Notes: generated from the sequence alone by a model not told the origin. 64,000 nucleotides of DNA from Aequorivita aurantiaca (GCF_030410135.1 NZ_JAUGQQ010000003.1:248001-312000), one strand, 5' to 3'; shown: positions 1-9,238, counted from the stretch's first letter. Translations and numbers: made by a program.

Positions 1-827
1 TGAAACTCTTAATAAGCAATTTGAAATCGATGGGTTCCACCGTTAAAATTTTGCTGATTGTGGTCTGGGCGCTTTCAATAATCGGTTTGGCAGTTCTGGG
101 AATAAAACAAGCTACAGAGCAAGCCTATGACGGTAATTTTATTGAAGAACGTGCGCTTGCTATCAATACTGGTGATACTTTGCGAATTGCGATGCGTGCC
201 GACAAACAATTCAGTTATGAAGTGAACCGCGAAAGTGGGCTGGAAATAAAATACACCGAAGATGATAAAAGAGTTATCTATTCCAATGATATTTTGGTAA
301 CAGTCAAACCTTCCAAAGATTCTGTGGGCAAAGTAATAATTGAAAAATCGGCGGAAGGCAACAACCATCTTGATGCAAAAAAACGAGCCGAGGCAATTGA
401 GTACACATTTTCCCACGAAAATAACACCCTACTATTGGACGGATTTTTTATAACCGATACAAAAAATAAATACCGCGATCAACAAGTTGAGATCACAGTT
501 TTGCTCCCGGTCGGAACAGTGGTATATTCTGAGGAAAATACGGCGTCATTCTATAGTTTCAATTCAGATTTTGCCGAGTTGAGCAACTGGGACTATCGGG
601 AGCATTATTTCAGAATTTTAAAGAATGGAGCGGAATGTTTGGATTGTTATGAAAAGGAACAGCAAATTAGAGAGAACGATTCCATCCAAATTATTTCCGA
701 GGAACCCCGTGACACGTTGAATCGCACCAAAAATTCCAACTGGGAAAATGATGTAAAAAATGGTTTCCGAAGAAATAACGACGCTACCAACAATAGCAGT
801 GAAACCATAACGATAACAATTGATTAA
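1..827 (+). CDS. PspC-domain protein, C-terminal part (5' end outside window)
   Basis: The reading frame is open to the first base, so the gene starts upstream; the ATG at 30 and TTG at 21 are internal candidates only. A transmembrane helix lies just after the left edge (hydrophobic run with LLIVVWALSIIGLAVLG), followed by about 220 residues of periplasmic beta-rich sequence with a CLDC pair. This pattern matches the C-terminal half of flavobacterial PspC proteins, which couple an inner-membrane PspC module to a sheet-rich exported domain. The N-terminal PspC domain itself is not in the window, so the call rests on the C-terminal resemblance and on the head-GIN gene next door, a usual partner. 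Function is presumed envelope-stress related. Confidence 0.65.
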   Translation, partial: KLLISNLKSMGSTVKILLIVVWALSIIGLAVLGIKQATEQAYDGNFIEERALAINTGDTLRIAMRADKQFSYEVNRESGLEIKYTEDDKRVIYSNDILVTVKPSKDSVGKVIIEKSAEGNNHLDAKKRAEAIEYTFSHENNTLLLDGFFITDTKNKYRDQQVEITVLLPVGTVVYSEENTASFYSFNSDFAELSNWDYREHYFRILKNGAECLDCYEKEQQIRENDSIQIISEEPRDTLNRTKNSNWENDVKNGFRRNNDATNNSSETITITID

Positions 828-846
828 TCACCATAAAACCAACAGT

Positions 847-1566
847 ATGAAAACAAAAATCTATTTATTGGCAGCAAGCGCCGCAATTGTTTTGAGTGCT
901 TGCCATTTAAACATTAAGACAGGAGAAAAAGGCAACGGAAAAGTTGTTACCCAAGAGCGTGAAGTAACCGCAGATTTTAATGAAGTGCGTGGCAGTGCGG
1001 GCTTAGACGTTTATCTCACCCAAGGAAATGAAAATAAAATTGTTGTAGAAGCCGATGAAAACCTACTACAATTTATTGAAACCGATATCGAAAACGGAAA
1101 ACTTCATGTTACCACATCAGAAAACATTGGCAAATCCAAGTCGAAAAAAGTATATGTAACTTTTAAGGAATTGGAAGCCGTGGAGGCCAGCAGCGGTGCA
1201 GATGTAACCGGCAATTCAGTTATAAAAAGTCAAAAACTAATGCTAAAGAGTAGCAGTGGTGGAGAACTGGAAGTTGAAATTTTTGCTCAGGAAGTTAGTG
1301 CCAGAACCAGTAGCGGCGCCGAACTACAGGTTTCTGGTAAGGCAACCTCCTTACACGCTGATGCCTCCAGCGGCAGCGAACTTGATGCAAAGGAACTTTT
1401 GGTATTAAACTGCAACGCCGAAGCGTCCAGCGGGGCCCAAGTTACCGTAAATGTGCAGGAAAAACTTGAAACCAACGCAAGCAGCGGTGGCGAAATAAAC
1501 TATTATGGAAATCCAATTTCCGTAAATTCCAACAAAAGTCATTCGGGAAGCGTCAAGAAAATGTAG
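847..1566 (+). CDS. Head GIN domain (DUF2807) lipoprotein
   Basis: Start chosen at 847 because it gives a clean lipoprotein signal (MKTKIYLLAASAAIVLSAC, lipobox LSAC); an in-frame ATG at 820 overlaps the previous gene and would spoil the signal. The mature part is a DUF2807/head-GIN repeat protein: a recurring unit carrying ASSGA/SSSGGE motifs appears at least six times, typical of a right-handed beta-helix of short repeats. About 240 residues, normal for the family. It sits immediately after the PspC-type gene and is probably co-transcribed. Role is unknown; an envelope-surface structural or sensing part is inferred. Confidence 0.85.
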   Translation: MKTKIYLLAASAAIVLSACHLNIKTGEKGNGKVVTQEREVTADFNEVRGSAGLDVYLTQGNENKIVVEADENLLQFIETDIENGKLHVTTSENIGKSKSKKVYVTFKELEAVEASSGADVTGNSVIKSQKLMLKSSSGGELEVEIFAQEVSARTSSGAELQVSGKATSLHADASSGSELDAKELLVLNCNAEASSGAQVTVNVQEKLETNASSGGEINYYGNPISVNSNKSHSGSVKKM

Positions 1567-1608
1567 AGCTATCGACGCAAATTTTATGAATTAATAAACC
1601 AAATTGCC

Positions 1609-1650
1609 AAAAAAGGCTTAACAGTACGCTAAAACTCTGTTAGGCCTTTT
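1609..1650 (+). terminator. Rho-independent terminator after head-GIN gene
   Basis: AAAAGGCTTAACAG is followed after a short loop by CTGTTAGGCCTTTT. A strong stem with a T tract lies 45 nt past the stop of the head-GIN gene. Confidence 0.8.
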
Positions 1651-1716
1651 AGGATTTATAATATTTTTAAGAGGATTTTCTTTCAAAAATTACAATTTTG
1701 AAGAAAACAAAAAATT

Positions 1717-2148
1717 ATGAAAAAGATATTAATTTTACTAGCAATCGTTACGTTTGTTTCATGCAGTTCTGATGATGACTCTGGCAATGTAAACACAAAC
1801 GAATTTGAACAAATTAAAACAACCCTGCCGCAAGGTGAGTGGAAAGTGAGCAAATTAATTGACGGAAATTCAGATCATACTGTCGATTTTGAAAGTTTTG
1901 TTTTCACATTTAATGAAGATGGAACCGTTCGCGCCCAAAATGATTTATTTACGGAAAATGGAATTTGGGCCTATGATAATTCATCGAGCAACAGAGAAGA
2001 ATTGGTATTGCAATTCAGTGAACAAACACCCTTCGATGAAATAAATGACGATTATGATATTGTGTCCGTAAGCAATTCAACAATAGAACTTTCCGATGAA
2101 AGTGGAGATAACGGTGAAATTGAACTATTAACCTTCACCAAACTCTAA
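1717..2148 (+). CDS. Lipocalin-like small lipoprotein
   Basis: 143 residues with a lipoprotein signal (lipobox region FVSCSS, then Asp/Ser-rich DDDSG, typical of Bacteroidota surface lipoproteins). The body has GEWKVSKLIDG, a FTFNEDGTV strand and an ENGIWAYD segment, the usual pattern of lipocalin-like domains that measure out a small beta barrel. Monocistronic between two terminators, convergent with trxB. The ligand cannot be inferred. The lipocalin-like call is by pattern only. Confidence 0.65.
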   Translation: MKKILILLAIVTFVSCSSDDDSGNVNTNEFEQIKTTLPQGEWKVSKLIDGNSDHTVDFESFVFTFNEDGTVRAQNDLFTENGIWAYDNSSSNREELVLQFSEQTPFDEINDDYDIVSVSNSTIELSDESGDNGEIELLTFTKL

Positions 2149-2162
2149 ATATCAATTTATAA

Positions 2163-2190
2163 AAAAAGCCGCTTCACAGCGGCTTTTTCT
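2163..2190. terminator. Bidirectional terminator
   Basis: AAAAAGCCGCT TCAC AGCGGCTTTTT is a perfect hairpin with A and T tracts on both sides. It serves the lipocalin-like gene (+) and trxB (-), which converge here. Confidence 0.9.
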
Positions 2191-2209
2191 TTTGTAAAAA
2201 TTATTTCGA

Positions 2210-3172
2210 TTAAGCAGTTACTTCTGTTTCAATTGTAGCCAAGTATCGCTCGGCGTCCAGTGCCGCCATACATCCAGTCCCTGCGGCGGTAACAGCTTGA
2301 CGGTATTCCTTGTCCTGCACGTCTCCACTGGCAAAAACTCCAGGTTTGTTTGTTTTCGTGCTTTTACTGTGGGTAATTAAATAACCCGTATCGTCCATTT
2401 CCAGCTGACCTTTAAAAATTTCAGTATTCGGTTTATGGCCAATGGCTATAAAAAGTCCAGTAATAGGAATTTCCTTTTTTTCACCAGTAAGATTGTTTAC
2501 CATTCTAAGACCCTCTACTACTTGTTCGCCCAAAACCTCATCAACCTCTGTGTTATACAGCACTTCTAAATTTTTTGTGTTGTTCACCCGGTGTTGCATG
2601 GCTTTTGAAGCGCGCATATAATCCTTCCGCACCAGCATGGTCACTTTTTTGCAAATGTTCGCCAAATAAGTTGCTTCTTCGGCTGCGGTGTCGCCCGCGC
2701 CCACAATGGCAACATCTTGTCCTTTATAAAAAAAGCCGTCGCAAACTGCACAGGCCGAAACGCCGCCTCCGCGCAATTTTTGTTCGCTGGGAATACCTAA
2801 ATATTTTGCCGTTGCTCCGGTTGAGATTATAACGGTTTCTGCTTCCAGTTTTGTTGTATTGTCCACTGTAATTTTATGAATTCCGCCCACTTGGTCGCTG
2901 AACTCCACCTCGGTCACCATTCCTATTCTCACCTCCGTGCCAAATCTTTCCGCCTGCTGCTGTAATTGCACCATCATTGTTGGGCCGTCAATTCCATCGG
3001 GATAACCGGGAAAATTATCCACTTCAGTAGTTGTGGTCAATTGGCCGCCTGGTTCCATTCCTGTGTACATAACGGGTTTTAAATCGGCCCGCGCCGCATA
3101 AATAGCAGCCGTATATCCGGCTGGCCCGGAACCAATTATAAGGCATTTTACTCTTTCAATAGATTCATTCAT
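2210..3172 (-). CDS. trxB: Thioredoxin-disulfide reductase
   Basis: 320 residues, standard for low-molecular-weight thioredoxin reductase. FAD-binding GSGPAG is at residues 14-19, the redox-active CAVC pair at about 141-144, an NADPH-binding GAGDTAAEEA near residue 165, and the C-terminal FAD-contact ASGDVQDKEYRQ. It reduces thioredoxin with NADPH in the cytoplasm. It is transcribed alone, ends at a shared bidirectional terminator and lies next to tRNA-Pro. It provides the electron source for the thiol-dependent defences in the neighbouring region (catalase and DsbA-like cluster), though no operon link is visible. Confidence 0.97.
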   Translation of the reverse strand: MNESIERVKCLIIGSGPAGYTAAIYAARADLKPVMYTGMEPGGQLTTTTEVDNFPGYPDGIDGPTMMVQLQQQAERFGTEVRIGMVTEVEFSDQVGGIHKITVDNTTKLEAETVIISTGATAKYLGIPSEQKLRGGGVSACAVCDGFFYKGQDVAIVGAGDTAAEEATYLANICKKVTMLVRKDYMRASKAMQHRVNNTKNLEVLYNTEVDEVLGEQVVEGLRMVNNLTGEKKEIPITGLFIAIGHKPNTEIFKGQLEMDDTGYLITHSKSTKTNKPGVFASGDVQDKEYRQAVTAAGTGCMAALDAERYLATIETEVTA

Positions 3173-3409
3173 AATTTATTGCTTCAATATTTTTTTACGA
3201 TGGTAAAAATAACAACTTTAGAAGGAAAGTGGGACTAAAAGTTATGAAGAATTGTTATTGCCGCATTGTTAGTTTTAATGAACGTTGTCTCACCCCGTTT
3301 GTTTAAAATACTTTGTTGGAGATTTTTGGTAAAAAAATATATTTCAATAACTATTTAAGGCCTTTCAAAAATTGAAATCTTCCTTAAAAACTATTTATTA
3401 GAAAAGCTG

Positions 3410-3440
3410 TTTGCCAAAGTCTTTAATTTGATTATTTTTG
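3410..3440 (+). promoter_or_regulatory. Bacteroidota-type promoter of tRNA-Pro
   Basis: TTTG at 3410-3413 (-33 box), a 19-nt spacer, then TATTTTTG at 3433-3440, an exact match to the Bacteroidota -7 consensus TAnnTTTG. The expected start near 3447 is about 10 nt before the mature tRNA. Confidence 0.75.
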
Positions 3441-3457
3441 CCATTCAAAATTAAATT

Positions 3458-3531
3458 CGGGATGTAGCGCAGCCTGGTAGCGTACACGTCTGGGGGGCGT
3501 GGGGTCGCAAGTTCAAATCTTGTCATCCCGA
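3458..3531 (+). tRNA. tRNA-Pro (anticodon GGG)
   Basis: 74-nt cloverleaf. The acceptor stem CGGGATG pairs with CATCCCG, followed by discriminator A. The D arm is GCGC-AGCCTGGTA-GCGT. The anticodon stem CACGT/GCGTG (one T-G pair) encloses loop CTGGGGG with anticodon GGG. The T arm is GCAAG-TTCAAAT-CTTGT. The 3' CCA is not encoded (next bases are CAA), as is common in this phylum. Confidence 0.95.
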
Positions 3532-3555
3532 CAAAATTTAAAATTTTGACTTCTA

Positions 3556-3588
3556 ACCCTGTAAATCGATCGATTTGCAGGGTTTTTT
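3556..3588 (+). terminator. Terminator after tRNA-Pro
   Basis: AACCCTGTAAATCG pairs with CGATTTGCAGGGTT and is followed by T6. The stem starts 25 nt past the tRNA end. A very similar stem recurs at 17842-17879 without an obvious gene in front of it. Confidence 0.85.
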
Positions 3589-3592
3589 ATTT

Positions 3593-3992
3593 TCTGAACC
3601 ACATAAACGGCTACTATAAAAAATTTAATCTAAAGAATTGTGTGATTACACGACGCTGAAATCCTGCAGAATCCGGACTCAAAAATATCTACCGTTGAAG
3701 CTAGTCAATTCGACACTTATAAAGAGCAACGGTTTTCACTGTCACCGTTAGATTATTGAACTAATTATATTCTTCCCTTGTTATCAGAATTCCGTAAACA
3801 GCTTGTGATATGACCTCGGTCATTTCACACCTAATTTAAAATACAAAAATTTAGGTTTTTAATATCCATGGGTGGTATTACCAAAATAGAATTTAGCAAT
3901 TCTCATTTTCCATAAAATCAAACCCTTAAGACTTTAAATTTTCGTAAATTCATTTTTTTAAAACAACCAAAATAACTCAAAATCCGAACGGC
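3593..3992. other. 400-bp intergenic stretch before catalase
   Basis: No protein-coding frame or RNA fold was recognised. It must hold the catalase promoter. A TTTCGTAAAT sequence about 45 nt before the start also occurs about 60 nt before the lipoprotein gene at 33476, but it does not match the TAnnTTTG consensus, so I do not call a promoter. Confidence 0.4.
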
Positions 3993-5507
3993 ATGGAAGA
4001 AAATAAATCAAATCTTACAAGACAAACTGGGGCACCAGTTGGAGACAATCAAAATGTCCAAACCGCAGGACCACGTGGTCCGATGTTAATGCAGGATGCC
4101 TGGTTTCTTGAAAAAATGGCAAATTTCGATAGGGAGGTCATTCCTGAAAGAAGAATGCACGCCAAAGGATCGGGCGCTTTTGGCACCTTCACGGTAACCC
4201 ACGATATAACCCAATACACTAAAGCCAAAATTTTCAGCGAAGTTAGCAAAAAAACAGAAATGTTCAGCCGATTTTCCACCGTTGCCGGAGAGCGTGGCGC
4301 TGCCGATGCCGAAAGGGATATCCGAGGTTTTGCATTAAAATTTTATACCGAGGAAGGAATCTGGGACATGGTAGGCAATAATACACCTGTATTTTTCTTC
4401 CGCGACCCTATGAAATTTCCCGACTTGAACCACGCCGTGAAGCGCGATCCAAAAACAAATCTTCGGAACGCCAATAATAATTGGGACTTTTGGACCCTAC
4501 TCCCCGAAGCCCTGCACCAGGTTACCATTGTTATGAGCGACCGTGGTATTCCTAAAGGGTATAGACATATGCACGGTTTCGGTAGTCATACCTATAGTTT
4601 TATTAATAGTGAAAATAAAAGACATTGGGTAAAGTTCCATTTCGTTACTCAGCAAGGCATAGAAAATTTTACCGACAGGGAAGCCGTAGAATTGGTAGGC
4701 ATAGATCGGGAATCCTCCCAAAGAGATCTCTTTGAAGCCATTGAAAAAAAGGATTTTCCAAAATGGAAGATGTTCATTCAGGTGATGACCGAGGAAGAAG
4801 CAAAAACATACCGTTTCCATCCTTTCGATTTAACCAAGGTATGGTCAAAAAAGGATTTCCCTTTAATACCCGTGGGTGAATTTGAATTAAACAGAAATCC
4901 CGAAAATTATTTTCAGGATGTAGAACAGGCCGCATTTAACCCCACCAATATTGTTCCCGGAATTGGGTTCTCTCCAGACAAAATGCTTCAGGGAAGGTTA
5001 TTTTCCTATGGAGATGCGCAACGGTATAGACTTGGGGTAAACCATTATCAAATTCCCGTAAATAAACCAACCTGTCCCTATCACGCCTTTCATCGCGATG
5101 GAGCCATGCGTGTAGACGGGAATTATGGCGGCACCAAACATTATGAGCCAAACAGTTTCGGTGAATGGCAGGAACAACCAAATGCCAAGGAACCCCCTTT
5201 AGAGCTTAGTGGCGATGCATATGCCCATAATTTTAGGGATGACGATGAGGATTATTTCACCCAGCCGGGCAATCTGTTCCGCATAATCAAAGCAGATGGT
5301 AAGGAGCAGCTATTGTTTGAAAATACTGCAGCCCAAATAGGCGGAGCAGAAAAATTTATTCAAGTGCGCCATATCCGAAACTGTTATAAGGCCGACCCTG
5401 AATATGGTGAAGGTGTAGCAAAAGCACTGAGTTTATCGATGGATGAGGTGAACAGCTTTGATATGGCTCCTTATGATAGATATGCCCCGAGACCCAGCCA
5501 TCGTTGA
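3993..5507 (+). CDS. katA: Small-subunit heme catalase
   Basis: 504 residues, the length of clade-3 small-subunit monofunctional catalases. The catalytic distal His is H56 in RRMHAKG, the active-site Asn is N129 in VGNNTPVFF, and the heme-ligand Tyr lies in [14 protein letters not shown] around residue 338. It converts hydrogen peroxide to water and oxygen in the cytoplasm. No signal peptide and no C-terminal flavodoxin-like extension, which excludes large-subunit KatE. It stands at the head of a same-strand set of redox-defence genes, 37 nt before the broken FMN reductase, so read-through is possible. Confidence 0.97.
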   Translation: MEENKSNLTRQTGAPVGDNQNVQTAGPRGPMLMQDAWFLEKMANFDREVIPERRMHAKGSGAFGTFTVTHDITQYTKAKIFSEVSKKTEMFSRFSTVAGERGAADAERDIRGFALKFYTEEGIWDMVGNNTPVFFFRDPMKFPDLNHAVKRDPKTNLRNANNNWDFWTLLPEALHQVTIVMSDRGIPKGYRHMHGFGSHTYSFINSENKRHWVKFHFVTQQGIENFTDREAVELVGIDRESSQRDLFEAIEKKDFPKWKMFIQVMTEEEAKTYRFHPFDLTKVWSKKDFPLIPVGEFELNRNPENYFQDVEQAAFNPTNIVPGIGFSPDKMLQGRLFSYGDAQRYRLGVNHYQIPVNKPTCPYHAFHRDGAMRVDGNYGGTKHYEPNSFGEWQEQPNAKEPPLELSGDAYAHNFRDDDEDYFTQPGNLFRIIKADGKEQLLFENTAAQIGGAEKFIQVRHIRNCYKADPEYGEGVAKALSLSMDEVNSFDMAPYDRYAPRPSHR

Positions 5508-5544
5508 TTTTTATAAAATAATAAACCAAACAAAAATCGAATGA

Positions 5545-6108
5545 ATGAAAAAATATAATATCGCAGTTGTTGTAGGAAGCCTTCGTAAAGAATCTTTTAA
5601 TCTTAAAACAGCCAAAGTGATGATGGCAATGGCTCCAGATTGATTATCCATGGAATTGTTGGACATATCGGAACTCCCAATGTTCAATGAGGATCTAGAA
5701 GCAAATCCTCCCGAAGAATGGGTTGCGCTTCGCAAAAAAATTAGAGCTGTAGATGGTCTTCTCTTCTTTACTCCGGAATATAATCGCTCAGTGCCTGGAG
5801 TTTTAAAAAATGCAATTGACGTCGGTTCTCGCCCATATGGAGAAAATTCGTGGAATGGAAAGCCTGGTGGCATTGTGAGTGTTTCTACAGGCGCCATAAG
5901 CGGCTTTGGAGCGAACCATCATTTAAGGCAATCTTTAACTTTCGTAAATGTTCATGCAATGGCACAACCTGAAGCGTATCTTGGAGGCGCTGCAGAACTT
6001 TTTGACGATAACGGAAAACTGACCAACAGCGCTACCGAAAAATTCTTAAAGAGCTTTTTGCAAGCCTTTGAAATTTGGGTGCATACAAATGCAAAAAAAC
6101 CTCAGTAA
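5545..6108 (+). pseudogene. NADPH-dependent FMN reductase, interrupted by in-frame TGA
   Basis: ATG at 5545 opens a flavodoxin-like FMN reductase with the FMN phosphate loop VVVGSLRKESFN. The frame meets TGA at 5641-5643 after 32 codons and then continues in the same frame to 6108, through LFFTPEYNRSVPGVLKNAID (the family flavin-binding signature). The total of about 187 residues is normal for the YieF/ChrR-type family. Family members usually have a small residue such as Ser where the TGA falls (after AP-D, before LSMELL), so TCA to TGA is the simplest change. Restart at ATG 5650 would give a 152-residue piece lacking the phosphate loop. A true nonsense mutation is most likely; a sequencing error is possible. 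Confidence 0.8.
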
Positions 6109-6143
6109 TCGAAAGTAGTATTAACTTTTAAAAAGTAAATTCC

Positions 6144-6719
6144 ATGAAAAATATAATAATATTAGTTGTAGCGATATTCCTGTCTCTCGGGTCATTTGCA
6201 CAGGCACAATGGACGGTAGACCCTTACCACTCCTCATTAAATTTCAATATCTCCCATTCCGGAATTAGTATCGTAAACGGAAAATTCCTGGACTACTCCG
6301 GCACGTTGACCACAAAGGGAGAAGCATTAACCGATGCCAATTTCAATTTTATCGTACAGGTGCAAAGTATAAACACAAATGTGAATGACAGGGACAACCA
6401 CCTGAGAAGCTCAGACTTTTTTGACGCGGAAAAATATCCAAATATGACCTTTAAGAGTACTAAAATCTTGGCTACAGGAAAACCGAACGAATATCTACTT
6501 TACGGAAAGCTCACAATTAAGGATGTGACTAAAGATGTAATTTTTGATGTGCATTATGGAGGAATCGCCAAGAGCGATCAGGGTGAGAAATTGGGAATGA
6601 AAGCTACCACCACCATCAATAGGTTTGATTATAACATCAATTTCGATCCCACCGGCAGCGCTGTTGGCAAAGATGTAAACATTGTGGCTCATTTACAATT
6701 CGCAAAACAAAAACCTTAA
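6144..6719 (+). CDS. YceI family periplasmic protein
   Basis: 191 residues: signal peptide of about 20 residues (MKNIIILVVAIFLSLGSFAQ) followed by a full YceI lipocalin-like barrel, starting WTVDPYHSSLNFNISH, with DNHLRSSDFFDAEKYPNMTF in the middle and a GKLTIKDVTK strand. YceI proteins bind polyisoprenoids or amphiphilic molecules in the periplasm and are often induced by alkaline or oxidative stress. It lies between the broken FMN reductase and the NTF2-like gene. A second, truncated YceI copy lies at 9434-9676. Confidence 0.9.
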   Translation: MKNIIILVVAIFLSLGSFAQAQWTVDPYHSSLNFNISHSGISIVNGKFLDYSGTLTTKGEALTDANFNFIVQVQSINTNVNDRDNHLRSSDFFDAEKYPNMTFKSTKILATGKPNEYLLYGKLTIKDVTKDVIFDVHYGGIAKSDQGEKLGMKATTTINRFDYNINFDPTGSAVGKDVNIVAHLQFAKQKP

Positions 6720-6729
6720 AAAAAGCATT

Positions 6730-7110
6730 ATGGAAAATCCAGCCAAAACAGTAGTTAATAAAATGTTCGAAGCCTTTAGCGCGGGAGATGTTGACAAATT
6801 TGTGGCAACAGTTTCAGATGATACACTTTGGATTTATCATGGTACCCAAATTATTCCCGCCGGCACTTTTGGAAAAAAGGAAGGAGTACGTACATTTTTT
6901 ACCAATATTATGGAACGTACTGAAATCATCAATTTTGAACCCACACAATATATTGTGGAAGGTAATATGGTGGTAGTACTCGGCCAGGAACACCAAAGGG
7001 TAAAACGGTCCGGGCGCGAACTAAAACAAAAATGGGTCCAGATATATACAGTAGAAAATGGTTTGATTACCAGAATGGAAGAATTTGCGACTTCGGAAGA
7101 AGTAAATTAG
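6730..7110 (+). CDS. SnoaL/NTF2-like protein
   Basis: 126 residues from the ATG at 6730, ten bases after the YceI stop. The N-terminal helix VVNKMFEAFSAGDVDKFVATV, the LWIYHG strand and the C-terminal ENGLITRMEEFA motif are typical of SnoaL-like NTF2-fold proteins (nuclear transport factor 2 family). Members bind small hydrophobic ligands or act as isomerases; the substrate here is unknown. It is close-packed in the redox-defence run and probably co-transcribed with YceI. Confidence 0.8.
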   Translation: MENPAKTVVNKMFEAFSAGDVDKFVATVSDDTLWIYHGTQIIPAGTFGKKEGVRTFFTNIMERTEIINFEPTQYIVEGNMVVVLGQEHQRVKRSGRELKQKWVQIYTVENGLITRMEEFATSEEVN

Positions 7111-7178
7111 TGGATTGACATAAAACTATAGGACTTAAAACGAAAACATTAGTCTAAACATAATTAAAATGAAAGAAT

Positions 7179-8099
7179 ATGAAGAACGAGACTTTAAAAA
7201 ACAATCCGCTTTTGTGCGATATAGAAACCGGGATGTGTGAAACAACAGACGGAAATACTGCAACTTCCTCTAACAGTGTGCAATCTGGAAAAAAATCCAT
7301 CAAGCTAATCTATTATACAGACCCCATTTGTTCCTCCTGCTGGGGAATAGAGCCACAATTGCGCAAACTAAAATTGGAATATGGCAATACTATTGAAATA
7401 GATTACAGAATGGGCGGGCTTTTGCCAGATTGGAGTTATAACAGCGGAGGTATTGGCGAACCTTCGGATGTAGCCTCACATTGGGACGAGGTGAGCGCCC
7501 ATTACGATATGCCCATTGACGGAGATGTTTGGCTGGAAGATCCGTTGGATTCGTCCTATCCGCCATCCATTGCCTTTAAGGCTGCCCAAATACAGGGCCA
7601 GGATAAAGCGATTTTGTTTCTTAGGAAAATCCGGGAAATGGTTTTTCTGCAAAAGAAAAATATTGCCAAATGGGAACATTTAGCAGCGGCGGCCAAAACT
7701 GTTGGACTCGATGTGGAGCAATTGAAAAGTGATTTTGATGGGAAGGCAAAAACAATGTTTGAGGAAGATTTGAAGTTGGGGAAAGAACTCGGCGTAAGAG
7801 GATTTCCTACCATATTTTTTGTTGATAATTCTGGCAAACAGGAAATCGTTTACGGCTCACGGCCCTACCCTTTTTACGAAATGGCCATTCTGAAATTGAA
7901 TCCCAATGCCACAAAAAGTGAATACCGCAAAGATTGGGAAACCCTTTTCTCTAAATATCATTCGCTTACGGCAAAAGAGTATTCCGAACTTTCTGGAACA
8001 CCACGATCCGAAAGTGAGGCGGTCTTAAACGAACTTTCTAATACAGGTCATCTGAAGAAATTTTCAACTAAAAATGGCTCCATTTGGAACCTTCTTTAA
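7179..8099 (+). CDS. DsbA-family (SpxH/FrnE-like) thioredoxin-fold protein
   Basis: 306 residues without a signal peptide. Conserved N-terminal NPLLCDIETGMCE leads into a thioredoxin-fold domain with CxxC as CSSC at residues 51-54 (TDPICSSCWGIEPQ), a helical insertion, and the cis-Pro loop GVRGFPTIFFVD. The C-terminal about 80 residues form a helical tail. This matches cytoplasmic DsbA-like proteins related to FrnE and the ClpXP adaptor SpxH/YjbH, which occur in thiol and electrophile stress operons. The predicted role is disulfide exchange or adaptor function in the cytoplasm. The start overlaps a preceding ATG at 7170 in another frame. Confidence 0.85.
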   Translation: MKNETLKNNPLLCDIETGMCETTDGNTATSSNSVQSGKKSIKLIYYTDPICSSCWGIEPQLRKLKLEYGNTIEIDYRMGGLLPDWSYNSGGIGEPSDVASHWDEVSAHYDMPIDGDVWLEDPLDSSYPPSIAFKAAQIQGQDKAILFLRKIREMVFLQKKNIAKWEHLAAAAKTVGLDVEQLKSDFDGKAKTMFEEDLKLGKELGVRGFPTIFFVDNSGKQEIVYGSRPYPFYEMAILKLNPNATKSEYRKDWETLFSKYHSLTAKEYSELSGTPRSESEAVLNELSNTGHLKKFSTKNGSIWNLL

Positions 8100-8120
8100 T
8101 AAAATGAAAATTAGTAAATT

Positions 8121-8278
8121 ATGACATCAAACGAATTTTCAAACGGAGAGATAACCATTTTATGGAAAATTGAAAGATGTATACCTGCGGGTATATGTGT
8201 AAAAACATTGCCACAAGTTTACAATTCTAAAAAAAACCTTGGATAAAACCCAACAATGCAACTTATGATGCACTTTAA
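8121..8278 (+). pseudogene. Broken 4Fe-4S mono-cluster mini-protein (YjdI/Fer4_19-like)
   Basis: ATG at 8121 encodes ITILWKIERCIPAGICVKTLPQVYNSKK, the N-terminal half of the divergent 4Fe-4S mono-cluster family (YjdI-type). At an eight-A run (8229-8236) the frame is lost and stops at 8246. One added A would continue as PWIKPNNATYDAL, which matches the family, but that frame stops at 8276-8278, before the usual C-terminal CPSGAL cluster motif. So the gene carries a single-base deletion and has also lost its 3' end. It lies in the gap between the DsbA-like and DUF5996 genes. Confidence 0.7.
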
Positions 8279-8329
8279 ACTTATCGCATTAATTAATGGT
8301 ATAAGACTAAAATATTAATATTAAAAGCC

Positions 8330-9238
8330 ATGAGTAATCAAACTATATTTCCAGCATTTCCATTATCTGAATGGTTGGACACCAAGGAAACATTACATCG
8401 TTATTTTCAAATTGTCGGTAAATTGCGACTCTCATTGAATCCGAAAAAGAACCATTGGTGGCATATAACATTTTACGCAACAACACGAGGTGTTACCACG
8501 CGCGGCATTCCTTTTAATGATATTTCATTTGAAATCTACTTTGATTTTATCAGCCATACTTTGAATGTTTGGACAAGCAATGGAGAGCAACGTTTCTTTG
8601 AATTGATGGATGGACTTTCAGTAGCTGAATTTTATAAAAAATTGGAAGCTATCCTGAAGGAACTCAATATCACATTTGATATATTGGAAATACCATTTGA
8701 CCTCTCCGATAAAATCCCTTTTAATAAATGCATAGAGCATCATAGCTATGATAAAGAGGCAGTGCATAAAGCTTGGAAAATTTTACTACGAATTGATATG
8801 ATTTTTCAGGAATTTAGCGGAAGATCTTACAGCAAAACCTGTCCAGTTCATATTTATTGGCATCACTTTGATTTGGTAGTTACACGATTTTCAGGCAAAA
8901 AAGGTCCAAAGATGAACACTAATTCTCAAGTGGAATTAGAGGCTTATTCTCATGAAATGATAAGTTTTGGATTCTGGTTTGGAGATGACAACATTAAAGA
9001 ACCTGCATTTTATTCTTATACATATCCGTCCCCGAAAGGAATAGATAAAGAACCGTTGAAACCTAATACTGCTAAATGGCAAGACTCCAATGGCAGTCCT
9101 CTGGCTTTATTACTTTACAGCGACTTAATAAAAAGTGATAATCCTGAAGAGCAAATTTTAGACTTCTTACAAAGTAGTTATCAAGCTGGGGCAAAATTGG
9201 CTGGTTGGAACATTGAAGAATTGAAAGTTCCGAGCTAA
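8330..9238 (+). CDS. DUF5996 family protein
   Basis: 302 residues, soluble. It starts with FPAFPLSEWLDTKETLHRYFQIVGK and contains NHWWHITFYATTRGVTT, an IYWHHFDLVVTRFSG strand, and a SFGFWFGDD block, all typical of DUF5996 proteins. The biochemical function of the family is not known. In other bacteria the family sits beside small redox or VOC genes, as here, but that is only a context hint. The start at 8330 follows an AT-rich spacer; no ribosome binding site is visible. Confidence 0.8.
   Translation: MSNQTIFPAFPLSEWLDTKETLHRYFQIVGKLRLSLNPKKNHWWHITFYATTRGVTTRGIPFNDISFEIYFDFISHTLNVWTSNGEQRFFELMDGLSVAEFYKKLEAILKELNITFDILEIPFDLSDKIPFNKCIEHHSYDKEAVHKAWKILLRIDMIFQEFSGRSYSKTCPVHIYWHHFDLVVTRFSGKKGPKMNTNSQVELEAYSHEMISFGFWFGDDNIKEPAFYSYTYPSPKGIDKEPLKPNTAKWQDSNGSPLALLLYSDLIKSDNPEEQILDFLQSSYQAGAKLAGWNIEELKVPS

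Noticed and set aside
2575-2832. Arg-rich plus-strand frame opposite trxB
   Set aside because: Shadow of the trxB coding strand; Arg/Leu-rich composition only.
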